From the NCBI GenBank assembly GCA_002792355.1, contig PFOE01000109.1, positions 1-8,411 on the forward strand: a stretch of DNA of 8,411 bases, given 5' to 3'. Source of the stretch: Candidatus Roizmanbacteria bacterium CG_4_10_14_0_2_um_filter_36_35 (GTDB taxonomy: Bacteria > Patescibacteriota > Microgenomatia > UBA1406 > GWC2-37-13). Of the stretch, positions 1 to 4,940 are shown piece by piece; the first letter of the stretch is position 1; each line of letters starts with the position of its first letter. The position numbers were made by a program, and so were the translations under genes. Below the pieces are notes generated by a model. The model searched no databases. It saw only the letters and a program-made list of their open reading frames with translations, and had not been told where the DNA came from.

Positions 1-15
1 ATTGTCAATGTGCGG

Positions 16-89
16 TGGACTCGACCGGACTTGAACCGGTGACCTTCGCATTGCAAATGCGATGTTCTAGCCAGCTGAACTACGAGCCC
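16..89 (-). tRNA. tRNA-Ala (anticodon TGC)
   Basis: The reverse complement folds into a complete 74-nt cloverleaf. It has a 7-bp acceptor (GGGCTCG/CGAGTCC), a 4-bp D stem (GTTC/GAAC), a 5-bp anticodon stem (TCGCA/TGCGA) around loop TTTGCAA, and a 5-bp T stem (ACCGG/CCGGT) around loop TTCAAGT. The anticodon TGC is at 53-55 and reads GCN alanine codons. The acceptor carries G3:U70, the main identity element for alanyl-tRNA synthetase, and the discriminator base is A. The genomic 3' end continues CCG, not CCA, so the terminal A must come from CCA-adding enzyme after trimming. It is transcribed leftward, away from ppsA. The nearest strong promoter is at 266-293, which would give a leader of about 170 nt. 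Confidence 0.97.
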
Positions 90-95
90 AGTCAC

Positions 96-186
96 AATAT
101 CAAATCTCAAATATCAAATCCAAGTTAAAATCTTAAAGTTTTATCTTTAAGGTGTTTTTGATTTTTGATCTTTAATTTTTGATATT
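96..186. repeat. Heptad-repeat inverted element (hairpin with 7-nt periodic arms)
   Basis: The left arm reads as consecutive 7-mers from 99: ATCAAAT, CTCAAAT, ATCAAAT. The right arm, from 157, reads TTTGATT, TTTGATC, TTTAATT, TTTGATA, the same motif inverted. The arms pair around one centre: 96-104 with 178-186 (9 bp), 113-118 with 164-169 (6 bp), and an apical stem CTTAAAG (132-138) with CTTTAAG (145-151) around a 6-nt loop. I see no coding potential. The 7-nt period is shared with the TCCAAAA repeat inside ppsA (1765-1792), so both may belong to one genome-wide repeat family. The apical stem could stop transcription in either direction, but there is no clean U-tract for the minus strand. 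Confidence 0.6.
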
Positions 187-203
187 TCTTATGTAGGCTG
201 TTC

Positions 204-258
204 GGAGTGCAAGTTGTGCATCCAATGGTGCCTTTAGGAATGCAAAATTTTCATTGGT
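204..258 (-). other. Structured leader region upstream of tRNA-Ala
   Basis: A minus-strand transcript from the promoter at 266-293 would start near 258. Its first bases, CCAATG (257-252), can pair with CATTGG (227-222), giving a hairpin almost at the 5' end. A second hairpin, GGATGCA (223-217) with TGCACTCC (211-204), has a single bulged C and loop CAACT. The two hairpins share bases 222-223, so they are mutually exclusive. No convincing peptide is encoded; only 6- and 10-codon ATG frames occur. It may be a processed tRNA leader, a small RNA, or chance structure. Confidence 0.3.
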
Positions 259-265
259 AACAACA

Positions 266-293
266 ATTATAATACGCACTCATTAAATGTCAA
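266..293 (-). promoter_or_regulatory. Consensus sigma70-type promoter toward tRNA-Ala
   Basis: On the minus strand a perfect TTGACA (-35, 293-288) is followed by a 16-bp spacer and a perfect TATAAT (-10, 271-266). Both hexamers match the consensus exactly. Transcription should begin near 258-259 and run leftward to the tRNA at 89, since no other minus-strand gene lies between. It is divergent from the ppsA promoter, with 22 bp between the two -35 boxes. Confidence 0.75.
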
Positions 294-315
294 TAGGCAA
301 TTTAAGTTAATACGC

Positions 316-344
316 TTGACTTAGGAAGAAAACTTCCCTATATT
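316..344 (+). promoter_or_regulatory. ppsA promoter, leaderless geometry, with inverted repeat in spacer
   Basis: TTGACT (316-321), a 17-bp spacer, and TATATT (339-344) form a near-consensus promoter. The ATG of ppsA begins at 352, exactly 7 nt after the -10 box, so the predicted start point falls at or next to the start codon and no ribosome binding site fits. The spacer contains a perfect inverted repeat GGAAG-AAAA-CTTCC (324-337). It lies between the -35 and -10 boxes, where a bound repressor would block RNA polymerase; its role as an operator is inference. Confidence 0.72.
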
Positions 345-351
345 TTTTTCA

Positions 352-2697
352 ATGGTTAAAAAAGACATTGTCTGGTTCGAAGAGGTAGGAAAAGATGATA
401 TCGGACTAGTTGGAGGAAAAGGCGCTAATCTGGGCGAGATGATTAATGCCAAATTGCCTGTTCCTTACGGATTTATTGTCACTTCCTCTGCCTATTTTAA
501 TTTTATAAAGGAAGCCAATCTTAAAGGAAAAATTTCAGCTTTCCTAAAATCTTTAAACTATGAAAATCCAAACGAATTACATCAGGCATCAGTTCAAATA
601 GTAGAGTTAATCAACAAGGCCGTTCTACCAAACGGACTAGTCAGAGAGATTATCAGGTATTATGACGATTTACCAACTAAAGAAAACCATTTTTATCACC
701 GGAAAAATAATTTGTTTAAAAAAGGTCTGAATAAGGTTAAGTCTCTGTATAATCCACCCATAGTGGCAGTCCGTTCATCAGCCACCGCCGAAGATTTGCC
801 TGGTGCCTCTTTTGCCGGTCAACAGGAAACTTTTCTCAATGTCCGTGGAGAAGCCCATTTATTAATAAAAATCAAAGAATGCTTTGCCTCGCTTTTTACA
901 GAAAGAGCTATCTACTATCGCCATGAACAAAAATTTGATCATGAAAAAATCGGACTGGCAGCTGTTGTTCAGCGGATGGTTGAGTCGGAAAAATCAGGGA
1001 TTGCCTTTTCTATTGATCCTGTCACCAATGATAAAAACAAAATTGTCATCGAAGGCATTTTAGGTTTAGGAGAATATATTGTTCAGGGAAAAGTGACTCC
1101 CGATCATTTTGAAGTAAGCAAAAACTCTTTTATCATAACCAAAAAAGAGATAAAAAAACAGACAGTCAAAATGGTCAAATCTAATATTTCTAATAAAGAA
1201 GTAAGACTGGGTAATGAAGGAGGCCGGCAGAAAATTTCTGACGAAGAAGTAATAAAAATTGCTCTTTTAGTTGCTGAGATAGAAAAACATTATTACTTTC
1301 CGCAAGATATCGAATGGGCAATAGAAAAAAATAAAATCTATATTACTCAATCTCGACCTGTCACGACAACGCAAAAATCAGTAATTTCCAATAACAAATT
1401 TCCCAGCAAGCCTCCAATTTCCAATGACAAGTTTCCAATTCTCACTGGGTCTCCGGCCTCTCCAGGAATTGGCGTAGGTCCGGCGAAAATTATTTTTTCT
1501 CCAAAAGAAATTGGAAAAATCAGATCAGGAGACGTTTTGGTCGCTCCCCAAACAAATCCCGACTATGTTCCTGCGATGAAAAAAGCCACCGCTATTGTGA
1601 CTGAAAAGGGCGGCAGGACTTCCCACGCAGCCATTGTTTCCCGAGAGCTGGGAATACCGGCAGTAGTTGGCGCCGACCGGGCGACAAAAATCCTCAAAGA
1701 GGGTGGCGTGATTACGGTTAACGGTGCGACCGGCGAGATTTTTAAAGGTAAGGTTCTGCAAAAATCCAAAATCCAAAACCCAAAATTCGAAACAAAAAAA
1801 TTACAAACAGCCACTAAAATTTACACTAATTTAGCTCAACCTGATGAAGTTGTTAAAGTGGCTAAAATGCATGTAGACGGGATAGGACTTCTACGTGCTG
1901 AATTCATCATTGCCGATATCGGAGTTCATCCAAAACTATTTATTAAACAAAAAAAAGAAGCCATCTTTATCAATAAGTTAGCCAGGGATCTTTTAAAATT
2001 TGTTTCTGCATTTTCTCCTCGGCCGGTTATCTATCGAGCGACAGATTTTAAGACTAATGAATATAGAAACTTAATCGGCGGTAAGGAGTTTGAACCGCAC
2101 GAAGAAAATCCAATGTTGGGTTTTAGAGGTGCCTATCGTTATATTGTTAATCCAGAAGTCTTTAATCTCGAGCTATTGGCAATTAAAAAAATCTGGGAAA
2201 AAGGCTATCGGAATCTTCACCTGATGATTCCGTTTGTTCGAGTTCCTTGGGAGTTGATAAAAATAAAAAGTTTAATAGAAAAGTCGGGTTTGTTTAACTA
2301 CCATGAATTTAAACTTTGGATTATGGTCGAAGTGCCGTCGGCGGCTTTGAACCTAGAAGAATTTATTAAAGTTGGCATTGATGGAGTTTCTATTGGCACC
2401 AATGATCTGACGATGATGCTGCTTGGTGTTGATCGCGATAATGAAGAAGTCGCTCAGGTCTACGACGAGCGAACTCCGATTGTCTTAAGTTTATTAGAAT
2501 ATATAATCAAGACATGTCAAAAACATGGGATTACTTCTAGTATCTGCGGTGAAGCGCCTTCAGACTATCCGGAAATCGTGGAGAAATTAGTTAAAGCTGG
2601 TATCACTAGTCTATCAGTTACTCCTGATGTGATTGATAGAACTAGACAAATAGTTTTTGATATTGAAAAAAAGCTCTTCCAGTCCAAAAAAAAATGA
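352..2697 (+). CDS. ppsA: Phosphoenolpyruvate synthase (pyruvate, water dikinase)
   Basis: This cytosolic enzyme converts pyruvate, ATP and water to PEP, AMP and phosphate, the gluconeogenic entry step. The protein has 781 residues, close to the usual ~790. Domains in order: an N-terminal ATP-grasp domain (about 5-340) with GGKGANLGEM near 21 and RSSATAEDLPGASFAGQQET at 141-160; the swivelling phosphohistidine domain (about 365-468) with GGRTSHAAI and phospho-acceptor His425; and a C-terminal TIM barrel (about 485-775) with RAEF (515-518), GTNDLT near 682 and the catalytic Cys732 in ICGEAPSD. All key residues are present. The two hinge linkers carry low-complexity repeats (residues ~341-365 and ~470-489). 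ATG 352 is chosen because the family N-terminus starts here and the promoter ends 7 nt upstream. The downstream neighbour is an enolase-family gene, 109 bp away. Confidence 0.95.
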   Translation: MVKKDIVWFEEVGKDDIGLVGGKGANLGEMINAKLPVPYGFIVTSSAYFNFIKEANLKGKISAFLKSLNYENPNELHQASVQIVELINKAVLPNGLVREIIRYYDDLPTKENHFYHRKNNLFKKGLNKVKSLYNPPIVAVRSSATAEDLPGASFAGQQETFLNVRGEAHLLIKIKECFASLFTERAIYYRHEQKFDHEKIGLAAVVQRMVESEKSGIAFSIDPVTNDKNKIVIEGILGLGEYIVQGKVTPDHFEVSKNSFIITKKEIKKQTVKMVKSNISNKEVRLGNEGGRQKISDEEVIKIALLVAEIEKHYYFPQDIEWAIEKNKIYITQSRPVTTTQKSVISNNKFPSKPPISNDKFPILTGSPASPGIGVGPAKIIFSPKEIGKIRSGDVLVAPQTNPDYVPAMKKATAIVTEKGGRTSHAAIVSRELGIPAVVGADRATKILKEGGVITVNGATGEIFKGKVLQKSKIQNPKFETKKLQTATKIYTNLAQPDEVVKVAKMHVDGIGLLRAEFIIADIGVHPKLFIKQKKEAIFINKLARDLLKFVSAFSPRPVIYRATDFKTNEYRNLIGGKEFEPHEENPMLGFRGAYRYIVNPEVFNLELLAIKKIWEKGYRNLHLMIPFVRVPWELIKIKSLIEKSGLFNYHEFKLWIMVEVPSAALNLEEFIKVGIDGVSIGTNDLTMMLLGVDRDNEEVAQVYDERTPIVLSLLEYIIKTCQKHGITSSICGEAPSDYPEIVEKLVKAGITSLSVTPDVIDRTRQIVFDIEKKLFQSKKK
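1383..1448 (+). repeat. In-frame 33-bp direct repeat in the first PpsA hinge
   Basis: Two tandem 33-nt units start at 1383 and 1416. Their first 21 nt match at 19 positions (1383-1403 against 1416-1436), both differences being A to G. Because 33 is a multiple of three, the repeat is read in frame as two copies of an ISN-(N/D)-KFP peptide at about residues 346-362. It sits in the linker between the ATP-grasp and phosphohistidine domains, where extra length is tolerated. It looks like a repeat expansion or inserted element rather than conserved protein. Confidence 0.65.
1765..1792 (+). repeat. Heptamer repeat (TCCAAAA) in the second PpsA hinge
   Basis: Consecutive 7-mers TCCAAAA, TCCAAAA, CCCAAAA and TTCGAAA run from 1765 to 1792. 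The tract encodes part of KSKIQNPKFETKK (about residues 471-483), a Lys/Gln/Asn-rich linker between the phosphohistidine domain and the TIM barrel. The 7-nt period echoes the non-coding hairpin at 96-186. The period is not a multiple of three, so it reflects DNA-level repetition rather than a peptide repeat. Confidence 0.65.
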
Positions 2698-2725
2698 CCG
2701 ACATAATACCTTGATTTGTTGATCA

Positions 2726-2751
2726 TCCTGAGGGAATTATATACCGAAGGA
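2726..2751. repeat. REP-like hairpin with tandem G·A mismatches
   Basis: TCCT-GA-GG (2726-2733) faces CC-GA-AGGA (2744-2751). TCCT pairs with AGGA and GG with CC, and between them two G·A mismatches face each other, a tandem sheared G·A arrangement. The pattern CATCCTGAG...CGAAGGA resembles a short palindromic repeat common between genes in many bacterial genomes; that resemblance is from memory. It lies 29 bp after the ppsA stop. It may stabilise or end the ppsA mRNA, but no U-tract follows directly (first T5 at about 2773). Confidence 0.45.
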
Positions 2752-2806
2752 ACCTATTAATTTAAACCTACCTTTTTAATTTAACTTATATTAAAATAGA
2801 ATTTAT

Positions 2807-4039
2807 ATGTCGACCATTAAAAAAATTACTGCTTCCGAAATCATTAACTCACGTGGCTATCCGGCTATTTTTGGCAAATTGATTTTAGATGATGGTCAAG
2901 AGGTTATCACAAGTATTCCTTCTTTTGAAACAGTTGGTGATTATCAATCGCGGGAGCTTCGGGATAATGATAAAAACCGCTATAATGGCAGAGGAGTCAC
3001 TCAGGCTGTTTCTTATATCAATGAACTCCTGGGTCCGAAGCTTCAAGGCGTATCACCAGTGAAACAACTAGAAATTGACAATTGGCTTATTAAAGCCGAT
3101 GGAACAAAAGATAAAAACCGTTTAGGAGTCAACACCTTACTGACAATATCTTATTTAGTAGCTCGCGCCGGCGCTTACGAACAAAAACTTCCTCTTTTTA
3201 AATACATCAACTCTTTTTTTGAAAAATTTTTTCCTCCTTCAGTTTCTTTAGAAAAACTACCTTCTCCGATTTTTACTTTATTAATCGGCGGCAAGCACGG
3301 TCAGATTGACCTTGATTTTAAAGAGTTTCAGATAATTCCTTCTTCCTCTTTTTTCTATTCTCAATCTTATCAGGCGGGTGTTGATCTTTATCATTTACTT
3401 CGCGAACTTTATAAGTTTAATTTTTCGTTTAACCTTGATGTTATTGAAGCGATTAAGGAAACCGTTACCAAAAAAGGATTAGCTTTTAGTCGAGATATTT
3501 TTTTGGGAATTAACTTTGGTGCTTCTTCTTATCAAACTGGCAGTCGTTATTTAATTAAAGATAAACAACAGTCTGTATCGGCAGAAGAATATTTGAATTT
3601 TATTGATAAGTCGATTATAAAAAGATATTCACCTCTTATTATTACTGATCCTCTTGCTAACGAAGACTGGCAAAACTGGCAAAAACTAAATAGTTCTATT
3701 TCCAAAGAAATTTATTTAACAACTGACGAGTTAATAGGATCAAATAAAGAAAGATTGGAAAAAGTAATTAAGGAAAAAATCTGTTCCAGCGTTACCATTA
3801 GACCGAGCCAGATTGGAACAATAACAGAGACGTTTGGTCTTATCGATATAGCAAGGAAAAATAAATTGAGTTACCAGATATCGTCAGATTTTGGCGAGAC
3901 AGATGACAGTTTTATCGCCGATTTTAGCGTCGGCGTTGGTGCTGATTTTGTCAATTTCGGCCCGCCGGTTCATGGCGAGAATGTGGCAAAGTATAATAGA
4001 TTGCTGGAGATAGAGAGAGAAATTAAAAATCACAAATAA
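2807..4039 (+). CDS. Enolase-family protein lacking the catalytic residues (probable pseudoenzyme)
   Basis: The 410-residue protein aligns along its length with enolase (~430): EIINSRG near 11, SRELRDNDK near 48, GGKH at 161-164, KEF at 172-174, SQIGTITET near 334, FGETDD near 362, and NVAKYNRL near 392. By my alignment to E. coli enolase most functional residues are gone. The GDEGGYAPN loop with the general-acid Glu is deleted. The Mg ligands of MDCAAS and IEDG become Asn236 and Thr280. The base Lys becomes Arg332. The HRS triad becomes Ser360-Asp361-Phe362. The substrate Lys becomes Asn383. His164, Glu173 and Asp307 remain. The frame is intact and AT-rich like its neighbours, so this is a maintained gene, not a decaying one. 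ATG 2807 fits the family start; there is no ribosome binding site, and possible -10 boxes (TATATT 2787, TAAAAT 2792) lack a clear -35. True dehydratase activity is unlikely. Confidence 0.85.
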   Translation: MSTIKKITASEIINSRGYPAIFGKLILDDGQEVITSIPSFETVGDYQSRELRDNDKNRYNGRGVTQAVSYINELLGPKLQGVSPVKQLEIDNWLIKADGTKDKNRLGVNTLLTISYLVARAGAYEQKLPLFKYINSFFEKFFPPSVSLEKLPSPIFTLLIGGKHGQIDLDFKEFQIIPSSSFFYSQSYQAGVDLYHLLRELYKFNFSFNLDVIEAIKETVTKKGLAFSRDIFLGINFGASSYQTGSRYLIKDKQQSVSAEEYLNFIDKSIIKRYSPLIITDPLANEDWQNWQKLNSSISKEIYLTTDELIGSNKERLEKVIKEKICSSVTIRPSQIGTITETFGLIDIARKNKLSYQISSDFGETDDSFIADFSVGVGADFVNFGPPVHGENVAKYNRLLEIEREIKNHK

Positions 4040-4064
4040 CAAATTAATTTTGTCATTTGAAATT

Positions 4065-4646
4065 ATGATAGGCAAACTCAAAGGTAAGCTATCAGAGGTT
4101 TCCGGAAACGTGGGTCTGATTGAAACTGCAGGCGGTGTCTTTTACGAGGTTTTTCTCACCCCCTTCCTCATATCCCACATTCCCCCCAAATCCCCCATTG
4201 AAATCTACACTTACCTCCAAGTACGAGAGGATGCCCTAGTTCTTTTCGGTTTTCAGACTAAACAAGAATATAATTTTTTTAAACTACTTTTAACCGTTTC
4301 CGGCGTCGGTCCGAAAACTGCTTTTAATATCATTTCTTTTATTAAGGTTGAAGAGCTTATTAAGGCTGTGAAAGGCAATGAGGTTGATTCTTTGACACAG
4401 ATACCTGGTTTGGGTAGGAAAACAGCGATGAAGATTATTCTCGAACTGTCAAGCAAATTAAAGTCTGAATTTGATATGAAAAATATGATTGTGTCAGAAG
4501 ATGACAAGATTGTAGTTGATGCTTTGGTTTCTCTTGGCTATAAATCTCATGAAGCCAGACAAATGCTGGCAAAACTTCCGAAGAATCTAAGTGTTGAAGA
4601 AAAAATAAAAAAAGCTTTAAAAATTTCTACAGCTAAAAAATATTAA
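4065..4646 (+). CDS. ruvA: Holliday junction branch migration complex subunit RuvA
   Basis: RuvA tetramers bind four-way DNA junctions and load the RuvB motor. The 193 residues give the full architecture: an OB-fold (about 1-63, MIGKLKGKL start, VREDALVLFGF near 53), two helix-hairpin-helix motifs (VSGVGPKTA at 78-86 and IPGLGRKTA at 113-121) that grip the backbone, a variable acidic linker, and the C-terminal RuvB-binding three-helix domain (about 146-193). I chose ATG 4065 because family members begin MIG. An in-frame TTG at 4050 would add five unsupported residues. The gap after the enolase-like stop is 25 bp with no ribosome binding site or clear promoter, suggesting cotranscription. Codons for residues 32-52 are unusually C-rich at third positions. 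The gene converges with the small gene at 4648-4872, 1 bp away. Confidence 0.95.
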   Translation: MIGKLKGKLSEVSGNVGLIETAGGVFYEVFLTPFLISHIPPKSPIEIYTYLQVREDALVLFGFQTKQEYNFFKLLLTVSGVGPKTAFNIISFIKVEELIKAVKGNEVDSLTQIPGLGRKTAMKIILELSSKLKSEFDMKNMIVSEDDKIVVDALVSLGYKSHEARQMLAKLPKNLSVEEKIKKALKISTAKKY

Positions 4647-4647
4647 T

Positions 4648-4872
4648 TTAATTTCCTCTTCCGGGAGTAGGTTTAGGAATAGGTAGGTTTTCTGGATCGA
4701 TAGCTCCTCCTTGTTCCCATCCATCATGGCGGGTTGGTATTTGACTACCATCATGACCACTACCTTCAGGAGTTGGAGGAGTAATACTTTCACTACCAGG
4801 ATGAGGTCGACTAGGAGGATTAATCACGGGTCCAATTGGACCTTCTTGATCTTGTAAGGAATACCTTAACAT
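4648..4872 (-). CDS. Small Pro/Gly-rich protein of unknown function
   Basis: I do not recognise this 74-residue protein. It has about 15 Pro and 11 Gly, no Cys, no hydrophobic segment and no signal peptide, so it is probably disordered and cytosolic. The HDG triplet occurs twice (GHDGSQ, RHDGWE) and the tail is PIPKPTPGRGN. Reasons to treat it as real: an open frame with A/T-favouring third positions like its neighbours, a promoter (TTGCGT-17-TAATAT) whose -10 ends 7 nt before the ATG, and a stop packed one base from the ruvA stop. It separates ruvA from ruvB and is divergent from ruvB. A link to the Ruv complex is speculation. The alternative is a chance frame antisense to a ruvA-ruvB spacer. 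Confidence 0.6.
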   Translation of the reverse strand: MLRYSLQDQEGPIGPVINPPSRPHPGSESITPPTPEGSGHDGSQIPTRHDGWEQGGAIDPENLPIPKPTPGRGN

Positions 4873-4879
4873 AATAAAT

Positions 4880-4908
4880 ATATTAGACTATTATTTTACA
4901 AAACGCAA
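4880..4908 (-). promoter_or_regulatory. Promoter of the small Pro/Gly-rich gene, leaderless geometry
   Basis: On the minus strand TTGCGT (4908-4903), a 17-bp spacer and TAATAT (4885-4880) are followed by 7 nt and the ATG at 4872. The -35 matches consensus only in TTG. There is no room for a ribosome binding site after the predicted start point. Confidence 0.5.
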
Positions 4909-4926
4909 ATAATAATAGTTATAGTG
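4887..4926. promoter_or_regulatory. Inverted repeat and extra half-site in the divergent ruvB region (candidate operator)
   Basis: ACTATTATT (4887-4895) and AATAATAGT (4911-4919) form a perfect 9-bp inverted repeat with a 15-bp spacer. Overlapping its right end, TTATAGTG (4919-4926) is identical to the right half of the palindrome that flanks the TrpR-like gene at 6519-6540. The elements cover the -35 and spacer of the minus-strand promoter and abut the extended -10 of ruvB, so a bound protein could affect both directions. Operator function is inference. Confidence 0.4.
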
Positions 4927-4933
4927 TTATAAT
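4925..4933 (+). promoter_or_regulatory. Extended -10 promoter of ruvB, leaderless geometry
   Basis: TGTTATAAT is a perfect extended -10 (TG-n-TATAAT). No -35 is evident 16-18 bp upstream, which an extended -10 can compensate for. The -10 ends 7 nt before the ruvB ATG at 4941, so transcription should start at about the start codon. Confidence 0.65.
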
Positions 4934-4940
4934 AATTACA

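Noticed and set aside
95..123. Weak promoter-like TTGGAT-16-GATATT directly before tRNA-Ala
   Set aside because: It lies within the heptad repeats, whose composition generates such matches; the distant consensus promoter is far stronger.
193..254. Short minus-strand peptides (MKILHS, MHNLHSEQPT) in the tRNA leader
   Set aside because: Too short to distinguish from chance and without ribosome binding sites, and a tRNA needs no leader peptide.
1525..1814. Overlapping antisense open frames within ppsA
   Set aside because: They are opposite the conserved phosphohistidine domain, with no promoter or recognisable protein; they are by-products of ppsA codons.
4050..4064. TTG start at 4050 extending RuvA by five residues
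   Set aside because: RuvA proteins start MIG, which matches ATG 4065, and nothing upstream supports TTG initiation.
3884..4081. Antisense open frame over the end of the enolase-like gene and start of ruvA
   Set aside because: It overlaps two supported genes, looks like no protein, and has no initiation signal.
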